Shown here: one piece after another, positions 29,501-41,700 of the stretch | How the letters are laid out: each line of letters opens with the position of its first letter | How positions within the stretch are numbered: the first letter of the stretch is position 1 | NCBI RefSeq assembly: GCF_024868665.1 | Contig: NC_079892.1 | Location: 6,903,269-6,967,268 of the forward strand | Source of the DNA: Triplophysa rosa | Taxonomy: Eukaryota; Chordata; Actinopteri; Cypriniformes; Nemacheilidae | Length of the DNA: 64,000 bases | Reading direction: 5' to 3' | Notes under the pieces: model-generated | The model's input: the letters and a program-made list of their open reading frames with translations, nothing else | What the model was told of the DNA's origin: nothing | The model's database searches: none | Made by a program: the position numbers and the translations under genes

Positions 29501-32500
29501 AATGAAAATTGTAATTTTAGATGCATTAATGCAAATTGATTCAATGTGATTTGCGTTTGTTGAATGTCTGAATTAGGTGCTCATCGACTGGATCAATGAT
29601 GTGCTGGTAGGGGAAAGGATCATTGTGAAGGACCTGGCAGAAGATCTTTATGATGGACAGGTCCTCCAAAAACTGTTTGGTAAGGAATCTCAAACACATA
29701 TTAGAGTGCCCTTCATCTCAGTAGATTTGTCTTGAAATCTCCTCCACAAGTTCTGATTTGATCCTGTGTTTGCATTTCACAGAAAAGCTGGAGGGTGAGA
29801 AGCTCAACGTTGCTGAGGTGACCCAATCTGAGATTGCCCAGAAACAGAAGCTGCAGACGGTTCTGGAGAGGATCAATGATGCTCTGAAGGTCTCCACCAG
29901 AAGCATCAAATGGAACGTTGACTGTAGGTCCCTGATGTCTCTTCTTCTGCTCCTAAAAAGCTTTAATCCTGCAAAGTTTAGATCCAAGTCCAGTCAAACA
30001 CATTTGTATTAAATGTGTCAAGATCTTTATGCTCACTTTGAGTCAAGATCTTTATGCTCACTTTGGGAGCATGCTTGAAGGTGAGCTCTCCAAGAAAGAT
30101 GTCATCTTCGTGTTCCTCAATGAAGAAGAGACAATTCAATTTATTTGACATTTTTGAAGTGGTCCTCTTAGACATGCAGTGGTGTGCAAAACGGATTTTG
30201 AGCGGAAAAGTGCCTGTTAGGTTTAAGACACTATTTATGGGTGTGTCGCGCAACCTCTAGCTTCAAAGACTCTGAAAACACTTAAGGTGATGTAACAGGA
30301 CCTTTTAGCAGAATTCAATCCCTCCGCTGTGGCAGAAATGATGCTAAAGAGATTGTAGGTTGTTTATTGTGCTTTAAGTTTAATGAGGCAGAAAGATTTA
30401 TTCACTTTATTGATTCTCGTTTTAAATGGAGGCAAGCATTAATCCTGTGTCCTTAAGTAATAGACTGACATGTCTCAGAGGCTTGTTTTAGTTGTAGACA
30501 CTTCATGCCAGCACTGACCCTGAAAAATATTGCTTTTGTTTTTAACATTTGTTTGATTGTTGTCAGCGGTTCATGCTAAGAGCATTGTGGCCATCCTTCA
30601 CCTGCTGGTGGCGCTGTCACAGCACTTCAGAGCACCCATTCGCCTCCCCGATCATGTGTCCATACAGGTGGTTGTGGTCCAGGTATGTAGCTTGTGATTT
30701 TATGTCGTATTGTCTCAAAAATCGTTAATATAGTTTGTCCGCAGGGTTCCCACAGCGATGAAAAACCTGAAAACTGTTATTATGTTTAAAAGTGAAATGA
30801 ATAATATAAGTATAGTAAAAGTATTTTTTTATGGTTTTATTTATTTATTAATTATTTAGTCAGTAGAAAATGACATTTATATGTGTAATAATCGCTAAAA
30901 ACAAACCCCGCTATTTTAGTAACCATGAACAAAAGGAGAATTCATGGAAGTTCATTGGTCATCCATGTGTGGGAATACTGGAGCAGTCTGGGAAATTTGT
31001 GTCTGATTTACTATTACAGTTCATTGAGAATTTTTATTTTGCTCTCTTGCATAACTAGTACGCATTGTTTTCTCATAACAGATATTTCGATAAGGCTTGC
31101 AAAGGCAACAGAGATTTCTCATTCTGTGTTCATAACCCGTCTGTCCTTTTTTCCTCCCATTTAGAAACGAGAAGGAATTCTCCAATCCCGTCAAATTCTG
31201 GAGGAAATCACTGGCAACACAGAGTATGTCAATGCTGCAATCGCGCTCATTTTCTAATTTCACCTCCACGTGTTAATAATCGTGTCAATATCAGGGGTTT
31301 TAACATCTTTACACCTTTTTGTCATTTTTCCTTTCATGTGCTTTAGTCATTATGATGCCGCTTGGCTTAGCCTTGATGCTGTTTTATCACTCCTTTGTGT
31401 AGTCACACACACACACATATGTGCACAGCTGACTGTAGAGAGGTCCAGCAGGCACCTGGCAGCTGGGGAGATAAGTGTGTGTTTTTGCACGTGTGTGTGC
31501 GTGTTTGTGGAAAACTTCCTAAGGCTGTTATCACACACACAGTAGCTGCTGTTGCCTGGGCTGATGGCTGGCACAAGTGATTAGAGAGTGTGGCAGGAGG
31601 GGCCTCATGGGGAGAGAACCCTGTCCAGCGCTGTCCCAGACATGCCCGATCGATTTCATCACCCTTCCACCAGACCAAATCACTGCCCTATGTTCTGCCA
31701 GGGGTTGAGTGACTAACATTACAGGAGATTTGTTTTTGCTCATGTTTTATGGGAGATGAATAAAAAAGCATGCTATATTTATTGTGCCATGTGTTTAAAG
31801 GGTTTTTAAGTTGACAATTAACAGATTATTTTATAGACTTTTTTTATTGTGAAAATCAGATAAAAAGTATTGATGACTCGTCCTGCACTCACTCATATTG
31901 TCCAATTGTCTCTACAACACCCCTCCCCCAATACCGCCTACTTTTGACTGCCGTTATCAAGTACCTATCATGTTCCTAGAAGTGATGTTACTCAAAGGCG
32001 ATTGGCTAAATAAAAAACGAATTAGCATAATCATTTCTTCTATCCATTTTTTTTATTCATTCTTACTTTAGTTACTTATGTAATCAGTGATATTTGAGAA
32101 TCAAGAATAAGCCAATTGTTATTGAGTTGAACTCATTGTTTATGTATATTTACAAGTCGGTGGCCTTGCGAAACTTTGGATGTCAAAATTTGCTGTTTTC
32201 CAGGAAATTGAAAAAAAAACGCTGCGCTTTTTAATACTTTCTTTTGGTTAGATATTTGCAAAACCCAGTGACAAACATAAAGGGTGACTAATAGTAACGA
32301 TTTAAGTCAAAAAATAAAAATCACGAAATAAATTGCGAGGTTTCAGAAAGACTGCAGCGATATATGCTAAATTAAATTATAGTATGCTGTATATATAAAT
32401 AATGTAACACGGCTGTTCTTTTTCTTTGTAGGGCTTTATCTGGGCGACATGGTAAGTGTAATTATTCCTATTATCTTCATGTTTTCTCCCAAGTTATTAT

Positions 32501-34221
32501 TGATGTGTGCTGCTCCAGTAGTTGCGGGTGTATTGTAAAAATGATTATACTCTCTCAAATAGAGCGTGATGCTTTTGATACCTTGTTTGACCATGCCCCT
32601 GACAAGCTCAATGTTGTGAAGAAGGTATGTTGAATATGGATGAATATTAGCCAGAGACTCCACATTGACGTCCGTAGATGAGCCTGACCCCACATTTTTT
32701 TCTGCAGACTCTTATCACCTTTGTTAACAAGCATCTAAATAAACTGAACTTGGAGGTATCTGAGCTGGACACACAGGTATCGCATACATTATGTACCACC
32801 AACACACAAAAAAAGACATAGTATGTCAATTTTTTCCTGAATTGTTTCTTTAAGCTACATAAGGTGATGTGTTATAGTGATTTTTATAAAACTGTGCCAA
32901 CAATATGTTAAGAACCAGCAATGTTTAATAAATCCAGTAAAGCCATTGAATTGGACTGTGTAGTGCCAGAACTTCCATCATATCATTCTCTTTTACCATC
33001 AATATGGTTGATGTCAAGAGGATTGACTTGTGACTCCGACATGTTTGTAGTTCGCAGATGGTGTGTACCTTGTGCTTCTGATGGGACTGCTGGAAGGATA
33101 CTTCGTTCCTCTCTACAACTTCTTCTTGACCCCTGAGAATTTCGACCAAAAGGTATACATTAGCACTACGACTGTGATTACCATCCTTCAGTGTTGAAAG
33201 CCACCGTGGCGTGCTATGAGTGTCATTGAGAGGGGGTGGCTATTGACAGCGAGCCCAGAGAACAGGCTGCTCACCTGGGTCACATCCAGCACGCCCGGTT
33301 TGTGCCAAATGGGCACGTAGCACTGGGATGCATCTGTAATCTGCCTCTGCACAGGAAATGGATAAGTGGTGTGGTGTGTAGCTTAGTTCCTCTTCTAATA
33401 TCAAGCTTGCGTGTGGATTTCAGAGATAACTGCTTTAGGTCTAGTTTGGAGAAATCAGATTTTTTTTTTAACACACGTCCTGCTTTGAACTTCAAGGTAT
33501 CACAAAAAGTTATTTTGTTTTAATTGCAGGTTCATAATGTGTCTTTCTCCTTTGAGTTGATGCAAGATGGTGGCCTGGAGAGGCCAAAACCCAGGCCTGA
33601 GGGTAACTACGCTTTTTTTTTTAACGCAAATCCTGTCAGCTTACTTATGTTGTCGATTCTTTTATTTAAATATTTAGCTACTGATCATTTTGTGGTGCAC
33701 AAATGTTGTTTTGACCTGAAAATACAGTTAAGTTCATTCAGTATGAAAAGTTCCATAAGAAAGTGTTTGGTTGTGCTGTGAATATAATCTTCATGATTTC
33801 ATTGTAGGGCCTATAACGGTTTATCTTGAATTTTTCTTTTATTGTTGTTTTGCTTTGTTTGCTTTATTTCTTTCCACATGTCATTTACTTTATTTAAGGG
33901 TGTAGCAATCAATCAACATAGTTTAAAATACACAATAAACTCTATGGCATTCAATACAGTATCCAGTCCACAATAAACACAAAATATATATTGTATGTAA
34001 ATACTAAACATTTACTTCAATTTTGAAACTATATGCACTACAATTATAGCATTATAGTTTTAGCAGGTTTGTCTGAATGATAATGTATATTTTAGGTATA
34101 GGTTATTACCCCCGCTGTTCTGATATCAACATTTTCTCTTTCAGATATTGTGAATTGTGATCTAAAATCGACACTTCGAGTTCTGTACAACCTTTTCACC
34201 AGGTACAGACACGTGGAATGA
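26375..34221 (+). CDS. parva: parva (alpha-parvin), complete, 13 exons, 372 residues
   Basis: Alpha-parvin is the actin-binding CH-domain partner of integrin-linked kinase in the ILK-PINCH-parvin complex at focal adhesions; CH2 binds paxillin. Exons: 26375-26510, 29172-29261, 29396-29466, 29577-29679, 29783-29923, 30567-30682, 31165-31223, 32432-32451, 32563-32624, 32708-32776, 33051-33152, 33530-33602, 34145-34221. All phases close and the total is 372 residues, the same length as human PARVA. An N-terminal SP-repeat region (MASSPQKSPSSPKSPTPKSP) with proline-directed phosphosites precedes two CH domains, roughly residues 95-202 and 262-369. The start ATG sits as aacgATGG. A 1.24-kb gap separates it from the mical2 stop. 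No lesion is seen. Confidence 0.97.
26563..26697 (+). repeat. three perfect 45-bp tandem repeats in parva intron 1
   Basis: Units begin at 26563, 26608 and 26653, each cgcttaatatggattagcat onwards to gacgaaaactaa, with no mismatch among the three. They start 52 bp after the parva exon 1 donor. Confidence 0.95.
27785..27994. mobile_element. Angel-like MITE, copy 7, left end lost
   Basis: Begins in the left arm (tatgactttcttctgcagaa) and ends at a good right end (tgagtgaactatcccttt). Confidence 0.65.
28472..28560 (+). mobile_element. SINE head fragment
   Basis: tgtagcttaattggttaagc and box-B-like ggggttgatttccaggga mark a degraded tRNA-derived SINE head, cut by the adjacent MITE at 28562. Confidence 0.55.
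28562..28940 (+). mobile_element. MITE family B, copy 2
   Basis: Same orientation and nearly full length (taaaggtccagtgtgta to cacattgctccttta). Shares the ccgcgggtccccttgcatgg and ggacaaactgctctacagag blocks with copy 1. Confidence 0.8.
28942..29128. mobile_element. Angel-like MITE, copy 8, truncated
   Basis: Left arm and loop only (ttattcaccctcatgtggtt to ttcaaatgatcttcttttg). It directly follows a second MITE and stops 44 bp before parva exon 2. Confidence 0.6.
29172..29261 (+). CDS. parva: parva exon 2
   Basis: VSELQEEGMNAINLPLSPTP then FELHPEDIML, the linker with the paxillin-family conserved region; phase 1 in and out. A degenerate Angel-like MITE ends about 45 bp upstream of it. Confidence 0.96.
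29396..29466 (+). CDS. parva: parva exon 3
   Basis: EENEVRTMVDPNSKNDRKLQ then ELMK; phase 1 in, 0 out. Confidence 0.96.
29577..29679 (+). CDS. parva: parva exon 4: CH1 start
   Basis: VLIDWINDVLVGERIIVKDL then AEDLYDGQVLQKLF, first CH1 helices; phase 0 in, 1 out. Confidence 0.97.
29783..29923 (+). CDS. parva: parva exon 5: CH1
   Basis: EKLEGEKLNVAEVTQSEIAQ then KQKLQTVLERINDALKVSTR and SIKWNVD; phase 1 in and out. Confidence 0.97.
30017..30066 (+). repeat. 25-bp tandem duplication in parva intron 5
   Basis: gtcaagatctttatgctcac plus ttga, two exact copies. Confidence 0.9.
30567..30682 (+). CDS. parva: parva exon 6: CH1 end
   Basis: AVHAKSIVAILHLLVALSQH class helix (here SVHAKSIVAILHLLVALSQH with the first codon split), then FRAPIRLPDHVSIQVVVVQ; ends phase 0. 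Confidence 0.97.
31165..31223 (+). CDS. parva: parva exon 7: inter-CH linker
   Basis: KREGILQSRQILEEITGNT, ends two bases into Glu at gtatgt. Confidence 0.96.
32156..32362. mobile_element. MITE family D, copy 1, degenerate
   Basis: Shares ggatgtcaa, ggttagatatttg and gaggtttcagaaagactgca with the copy at 44102; lies just before the 20-bp parva microexon. Confidence 0.6.
32432..32451 (+). CDS. parva: parva exon 8: 20-bp microexon
   Basis: Between tctttgtag and gtaagt; completes Glu and encodes ALSGRH plus one base of the next Glu. The peptide EALSGRHERDAFDTLFDHAP across the junctions matches the family, which confirms the microexon. Confidence 0.95.
32563..32624 (+). CDS. parva: parva exon 9: CH2 start
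   Basis: ERDAFDTLFDHAPDKLNVVK K; phase 1 in, 0 out. Confidence 0.97.
32708..32776 (+). CDS. parva: parva exon 10: CH2
   Basis: TLITFVNKHLNKLNLEVSEL then DTQ, 23 codons, phase 0 to 0. Confidence 0.97.
33051..33152 (+). CDS. parva: parva exon 11: CH2
   Basis: FADGVYLVLLMGLLEGYFVP then LYNFFLTPENFDQK, 34 codons, phase 0 to 0. Confidence 0.97.
33530..33602 (+). CDS. parva: parva exon 12: CH2
   Basis: VHNVSFSFELMQDGGLERPK then PRPE, ends one base into Asp at gtaact. Confidence 0.97.
34145..34221 (+). CDS. parva: parva exon 13: last CH2 helix and stop
   Basis: DIVNCDLKSTLRVLYNLFTR then YRHVE and TGA at 34219-34221. The 3' UTR probably runs to an AATAAA at 35769-35774. Confidence 0.97.
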
Positions 34222-37200
34222 GCACATGTCTATGGGGACCTTTTCTTGAATGATATCTAAGACTCGCAGGCAGAAATTTCTATTAATTATGGTATCGTAT
34301 TGTAATACCGCTATATAACTGTCATTTGTGTCTTAAGTTTTTTAAATCAATGTGAAACACTAAAGAATATAACACTAAAAATATAAATGGTTTTAATGGC
34401 GGCATTCCAGTCCTCAAAACTTAGATTCTTATTTGGGGAAATGAATTTCACATTTTTATGAGAATAAATGTATTCATAGCTTAAATAGTATTGAAGATAT
34501 AGGACATCCTATCTTGCACTTCACATTATTCACACATTATTCATCACACTATATTATCCTAAGTCACAGTGTTAGAGTAAACAAAGTCTACTTAAAAAAA
34601 CTCAAGCCTGACAGCAGTTGCAGTGGAATTTGTCCACTTCTATTCCCAGTATAAATGACCAAATAACCATGAGTAGGGTGAAATGCCTTTCTTGGATTTC
34701 TGTCCAGCGTTTTTGTAACTTTCCACTTAGTGTTGTTTTCCATGGAAGAATTCCGTAGTGAGTGTGCCTTAACCAAAGACGAAATATTTTTATATCATGT
34801 TGGCTCAGTCTGGTCATCTGAAGTACCTTAAGTCCATAGCAATGGGTTCTTATTTTTGTTAATTATAATTTATTTTTCTTAAATCATATTAGGGCAACAT
34901 TTGTATAGGTACACTTTTAATCAGAGATTTTTTTACTTGTACAATTTATCGACGTTTCATAGATGCCATCATTTATAAAACACTGACTGTACATGTTCAT
35001 CTTTTTGCACCTGAAAAAATGCTAAAAAAATCTACATTAAATGTGGATGAAACTGCCTTTTGAGATTTTGTCAGACTTTCATATTTTCATTCCATTTTCT
35101 GTAGCTCTGCCCATTCCGAAGGCTGTGTTCTCAAGTGCTGTATTATGATTTATGTCTTATTGTCAGAGATCGAATCTGTTCGCTTCACTCACTGCAGTAA
35201 ATGCTTGCGGCTTTAAAAAATACCACGTGGATGACTAGCAGACATAGGCGCTCATTGTGCTTATTTAAATATATTATTTTGGGATCATTTACTTCCATTC
35301 AAAACCATCAACGTCTACATGGGACACTGGTGCTTGAGAAGTCATTTCAACATGCTTTCCTTCAAAAATGACATGAAATCAAAGTGATGGTATAAATCTG
35401 AAAGGATGGTCTGACGACAAGTGTTGGAGACTCCATACACTGCAGCAATTGGGCGTTTGTCAAATAATATCTAACTACAAATAAAATAAATAGAAACTTG
35501 AAATATAACGTCTTTTGTAATATATAGAACATTTGTAATCCTGTGCTAAGTCACTAGATAGTTGGATAGACTGTAATTTAAACCGGAAAGAAATAATACT
35601 AGATTTGTCAGTGCTCTTGTATTGGATTGATCTCATGTCATTTTTCTAGTCAGAATAGATTTCAGGATATTCCTCTGAAAATTACATTAGAAGTAGAGGT
35701 TTATGTCTGAAATTCTTCTGCCTGGTTTTTGTTAAGACATTTTAAAGGTTTGTACTGGTGGACTTTAAAATAAAAAAGGGTGGTTCTGAACGGTTTTGTT
35801 GTGTATTGCTATATGCGTTTTTTAGGAGTATCTGGGGGGTTGCTAGTCGGCCCAATTCAAAGGAGCCCACCCTAAAATCTCTTTGATATTCCGGTTTGGG
35901 TCCCTCCTTAAATGTAAATCTATGAGATTTTAAAACCTGTTTTATTGTCAGCCTGGCAAAATGATGCTAGCTGTGTTTCTAAACCATTATTTGCACATGT
36001 AATGCAGAAACGGTAAATATAGAATTCACTATAGCTCTGTTTAATTAAAATGAAAAAAGGGATTAAATTATTTACCTTCCACTCTAATCTATTCTGACTT
36101 CCCGTTATCACAAAAACATGAATATTGAAATCCGTGAGGCTGTGTAATTGGTGGGGGAAATTATAGAAAAACTGCAAAGTAATTGACTGACCTGTATGTA
36201 ATGTCCTGAATTACACCGCTGCTACAATTAGGTTCCAATTATTTTGTCCCTTTTTGCTTTTCAAAACATTGTTCTCTTTCTGTCTTTTTCTTTGTGTCAC
36301 AGTGACATCTCTTATTAGTTTTCTGTATGCCGATTCTTCCCATGAATTACTTACATGATTGTCCTTTAAAAGGTTAGACAAAGTTGTAAGAAGAGCTGCA
36401 TGTAAATTAAAGATTCTCTGATCTCCTGTATTTGGGCTCCAATTTAAACTCCATCCGTCCTCTGTGTTTTCCTTATAAAGGGATCCCCTAACATGTCATA
36501 TCCTCCACCCCCAGCATGCGGATTATGAGAATTACAGCTTCTCGAATGGCAATTGAACATCAAAGGCAAAGACCCATTTATCTTGTACATCAAGCACGGC
36601 ATAAGGACTCCATTTATAAAATGTTTACATAAAGGCATGATATCCAATCTCCTAAAGAGCGTTTGATTCACACATACATTTTTTGATTCCATCTGGTCAA
36701 CAAATCTGCGAACAATTAATGTTTTTCCACTGTATTTGACCCCTCTATAGTCATGACTTGATGAACAACATTCCCAGAAAAAATGCACAAGGACTTCATC
36801 ACTGTTTCCTTTTCAATGTGATTTGATTGGGTCCCTATAGGACGTGAGAACAACATTGTGTAAATGGCGAGCTCAGGCACGCCGGCTTCCTCTCACGGGT
36901 AACAGTAACAAGTTAACAAGCTACTTCATTGCTTGTTTTCCAGATCCAATTAAATAACCATTTAATTACACCCCTTCATTCCTCTCTTGCTCTCTCTCTG
37001 TTAAAGCACATATTAGTTTTCAAGGATTTTTATACATATCTCCTTCTGTTCTTTTTTACCAAGTTATGCACTAGATGACTAGATGTATTCATAGTGTACA
37101 AATCTTTGCTCTTAATGTTATAGACATAAAGCTTTTTTTCTAGTATTAACTTGTGTTTAAATACCCATTTATTCATATAATAATGTGGATGTTTGAAATG

Positions 37201-38024
37201 ATACAGGCTGCTAACTTATAGATTATTCATAAATAAATCACTTAAGTTTACTGGTCCCTTGACAGTTTACCATGCTGTGTTTTTTTATGACACCAGCTTT
37301 AGTCTATTCTTACCACAAGATGGCAATGGTTCATGTCATGGTTGAGCAATCCACTATGTAGACAAACCTGCTGTGGTAAGTAACCATTAGGTACATTAGA
37401 AATTAAGCATAGAAATGATATATATTTAGTTTTCTACTTATTCGTTTAACATAACAGAGCAATGTAATGTAAATAGGCACATATATTCACAATGTCCCAA
37501 AATGAAACATAGCTGGAAGGGACCAAAGGCATCACTTCTGGACCCCTTGAGAGAGATTCAAGCATAGGGGTTCCCTTAAAGGAATAGTTCACCCAAAAAT
37601 GAAAATTTTGTCATCATGGACTCACCCTCAGATTGTTCCAAACCTGTGTATATTTCTTAGTTCTGCTAAACACAAATGAAGATATTTGAAAGAATGCCAG
37701 TAACCAAACAGATCTCATCCCCCAGTAGTATTTATTTTTCCTACTATGGCAGTAAATGGGGGATGAGATCTGTTTGGTTACTGACATTCATCCAAATATC
37801 TTCCTTTGTGTTCAACCCAGCAAAGAAATGTATGCAGGTTTGGAACAACAGTAAATTGTGACAAAATGTTCATTTTTGGGTGAACTATCCCTTTAAAAAA
37901 GTAACCGTGGTTTCACTTGGAAGTCAAGATATGTAAAGGGTGTCCGAGACACAATGGAGGCAGAGTGTTTGAGCTTTCACGACTCGTATATTTGCTCCTA
38001 AACGAATGCAACTTTTCCCTAGTG
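34222..38024 (+). other. parva 3' UTR and parva-tead1 intergenic region
   Basis: 3.8 kb. The 3' UTR probably ends after AATAAA at 35769-35774. The rest is AT-rich unique sequence plus the well-kept Angel copy 9; no gene seen. Confidence 0.55.
37574..37898. mobile_element. Angel-like MITE, copy 9, best preserved
   Basis: Terminal inverted repeats taaaggaatagttcacccaa and tgggtgaactatcccttta, a long palindrome whose loop is itself symmetric (acagatctcatcccccagta versus its inverse). It lies 130 bp upstream of the tead1 CpG island. Confidence 0.88.
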
Positions 38025-38289
38025 AGGTCACGCACTCAGCCGCGGCCCCTCCCACCTCCCGGGAGTTCTGCGGCGACGTCACTCTTGCCCCGCCCCCAAC
38101 GCAAACTCCGTTCTCCGCGTTCATTTCATTCTTGCCCTCATTCCGCGCATACTTCACATCGCTGTTAGATACGCGGAATAGTCGCACTCTCTCTCGCGCT
38201 CGGACGTAAAAAAAGAGTGATCAGCTGGAAACAAATCCGTGCGTGCGCTCGAGCAGATCCCGAGCTTCACACACGTTTAAAAGACTGAG
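38025..38289 (+). promoter_or_regulatory. tead1: tead1 CpG-rich promoter and first noncoding exon
   Basis: A CpG-dense island in an AT-rich intergenic region. It holds GC boxes (gccccgcccc near 38087), a CRE-like gcgacgtcact near 38072 and a pyrimidine-rich initiator zone. It ends in GACTGAG|gtaagt at 38289, a strong donor, so the segment from roughly 38200 is the first 5' UTR exon. The exact start site is unknown. Confidence 0.7.
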
Positions 38290-38617
38290 GTAAGTTTGCG
38301 CTTTATACGAAGTTGTCAGCAGCGAGTCCATTTAGAGTCCCTTTAAAATAGGTTTCAATTATAATATCAATATTTTATTTTTTTTCACTATACTTGTTTA
38401 CTAACGTATAGGTATTGTGTTTATGAATTGTATAAGGCTAAAGATGGAGAGAATTGTATAGCTACAGTTGATTTTACAGTTTTTAAAAAGTGACACGACA
38501 ATAATCTTCCCGTTGAAAAGCGAAACAAAACGCGTCATATCATCGTACTGTATCTTGTATTAGTGCCAACATTGGCACTTAAATCAAACGATTCATCTAT
38601 AAATTGTTTGTTTGTAG

Positions 38618-38707
38618 ATTGTACAAACATCCGCAGAGATTTTCATCACTTGTGGATTTTCCTGCGACCAGCTGCGCCAACTGGTTCACCACGATCTCTC
38701 TGTAACT
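38618..38707 (+). other. tead1: tead1 second 5' UTR exon (candidate)
   Basis: Ninety bases between tttgtag and AACT|gtaagt, less AT-rich than the surroundings. Vertebrate TEAD1 genes have noncoding 5' exons separated by a long intron from the first coding exon, which fits the 9-kb gap to 47676. No open frame into coding is expected. Confidence 0.6.
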
Positions 38708-41700
38708 GTAAGTAACTTAGTCACTATTCCTTGAATGTTTAATATTGCGCGTCATGCTGATTCGTGTTTGTGATACGATCTGTGGTAATTTACTTGACCT
38801 CAGTGACTTATTGTTTAGTTGCTTGGTCTGGTTGACACCTTTCGTAGTCTCTTTATTTGCTTTCCTAAAAAAAACTGTTTTGTGTACATAAATAAAGGAT
38901 TAGGGAGAAAGTCCATGGTCCAGCCCCTGTTAATAATCAATCTGGATGTTTGAAAGCGCCCTCAGACTAAAATTAGTCTCTTGTCTGAATACTCCTTCCA
39001 ATATTATAGACATAATAAGTGCGTTTAAAAGCTTAAAATGAACATTTAGGACTATGTCTGTGTATGATGATGTGTCGTATTTAACAATTTTGTTCAGACT
39101 TCGATCCATCCAGCAGTTTTGTGACGTACGTACGTACGTATGTAGGTTAAATAAACGATTTCCGTTTACAACTTGTTTGTGAGTTAGTGTTTAAACATCT
39201 GACTACTGTAGTAACATTGCATCAGAAACACAGAAACATTTGTATTTTTTACTCGTTTGTTGTTTCCCCCTCTCTCCCAGCATTATCTGACAGTAGCCTA
39301 GTTTGTTGTCTCACAGGAGGTCGCTCCCCTTACGCCATTGTATTGTTGTTTTGACGTTGCCTTTCTATTTAACTTACGTAAACAAAGTAGCTGCACTCTT
39401 TTGAAATTGAAAAACCGTGTCTTTAGATCCCGGCTGACACTAAAAATGCTTAAACCTTCACAGTTACACAAATTATTCTTTACAAATTATTTACACTGTA
39501 TCATTGGCTTGATATTTTTATTTATGTTATTAAATTAATTTCATTAATTCATTTTAGTTTATTTAATGCATATAAACTATACAGTTACTATAAAGTTACA
39601 TTTTCTTTTTCAAGAATATAAACTTTGTCCAAAAAATCAATCACTAGAATCACAAATCACTAGACAGGGCTTCCTCTGGGAGCACAGAATTGTGGGAAAA
39701 ATGGGGGAAGGGGCCCTTCATTGTCCCTGCTGTTATTGAAGCAGGGGCTCGCGGAGCGCCTGAATTACTCCACAAACAGACCCGCTCACATGCTGACATC
39801 TGGTTTGCCACTTAAGCGCACCTGTAGGCTGAAAGATGCTAAACTGTGTATTCATTCTGGTGCTGGGCTTAATTCAGAGGAACAGCCATTTGTTTGACTG
39901 TTGCTGCCACTCATCGTCTAGCCAGCCCCATTGTTATGCCAGCAACAGGCGATAGTGGTGGAGGCACCATATGGCTTGTGTGTGCTCCGATGTTATCTGG
40001 TAATTTAGCTTATCAACACCATTATGTTGTATTTTGTCCTGTTCTCTTGTCTTTTTATGCAAAGAGGGGGCTATTGAGTAAGTACACCTTAGTTGTGGGA
40101 GGTATTATGTTTTATGCAGTCAAAGTACACATCTTTGGAGAATTAATGTCGTTTGGTTTTAGTAAGAAATAAATGACACATTTTGTGTTTTGCTTTTGCA
40201 ACTTTTTTAATTTTACAGAAAGCACATTAGCAGGACCACAGTAATAAAATTTGGACTGAGCAAACGACAAAAAAAAGCTTCTTTTAAAGACCTCTAAAAC
40301 ATCTGATCTGGTACAACTTTTTCTTTTATGAATAATGTTTCAAATAATTATTTGAATTAATAAATCATATTATATCAGATTTTGCCGAACGTCCAAAATA
40401 TTATATCGTTTTTGAAATATGCTTTCTGAGTTACATGTACACTGTGAGCATTTAAGCAACAGGTGTTGAGAATCCACACGGTAAGGAGTGATGACACATT
40501 ACACGCTCATCGAAGACGCGTTTATAACGTGTGAAAAACAGTGCATATCGTAATATTTATGGCATTCTCCAGCCCCCATTTTGACCGTACAGACCAGCTT
40601 TCCCTTGTCAGACACGTGTCCATTCTCTTACCTTTTTTTCCATTTCTTTTAACATGCGCAGTCACAAGTCCTGTGTGATAACTGGAAGGGGTGTGGGGGG
40701 AGTATAAAAGAAACCCGAAGACATTTGTTCGGAGCAAAACGCGGGAGGGAAGCCCGAAGTGGCGACAAAAGAAAATTCATATGTAATGAAATTTGGGTTG
40801 AGAGTTTGTCAGTTCAACAATAGCTCAGTGGGACCGTGTGTATCAGGGGCACTGGTGGCCGGCTTTGTTCGCGGAACACAGGAACAATAGGGTGTCCTCA
40901 GTGGCCCGGGGCAGCAGGAGGCCCACGCCGTGCCCTGAGGTAAACTCTGTTGTCACAAAAGGACCGCTCACTCCGCACAGCCCACCGCTCCACGAGACCA
41001 AGGACAGCCAGAGAGTGTGCGAGAGACCCTTACTGGAACTGTGCCACTGACGTCAGCAGTCTGCTAGTGCCTGATTACTGGCCGGCCATTCAGCAAGCTT
41101 GTAAATGAATATGTTCTTGACTTTATGGAAGTTTTTGTTCAATAGAGATTAAAAGTGAATACAGTCAATTGAAAAAAAAGAACGATTTTTGTACCATAGT
41201 TTTGTACGTTAGATATCTTTGTCTAAGTAGTTGTTATGATCACATTTTTATGATCACTACACTGTTGCTTGTGCGGTTTGATCAAACTGAAGGTCTCCTT
41301 TGTGTGGGTAATGTTTTAATCTTGAAATGTCTTTGGCAATTTTATTAGTTGACTTTTCATTTATTTCTCTCTTTAATGTTCCCTTAGCTTAGTGGAGATC
41401 CCAGAAAAACAACTAGGGTTGCAGTTGAATCAGTTAGTGAGTCAGTTCCTGACACAAACACAGACCTCAGAGTTCCAGTTAACACGCTATTATTCACCTC
41501 CTGTCCAGCATTCATCAGAAAAGGTCTAAACTGTTACAAGTGTATTTTATTCAGCTTACGCTCTTTAAAGTGTGAATATAACATTCTAAAGTATGATGTG
41601 TATTGAAAGTATGAACATTATCGTTACATTTTGTAAATATATATATTTTTGGTGATAGTATGGTATACAAAAATAACCCAAAAAGCACGAAACCTTTTAT

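Noticed and set aside
36444..36788. 114-codon open frame on the - strand in the parva-tead1 gap
   Set aside because: No domain, no splice partners, no codon signal; length is unremarkable for AT/GC mixed intergenic DNA.
39124..39140. Alternating acgtacgtacgta word near the tead1 promoter
   Set aside because: Too short to be more than a small simple repeat.
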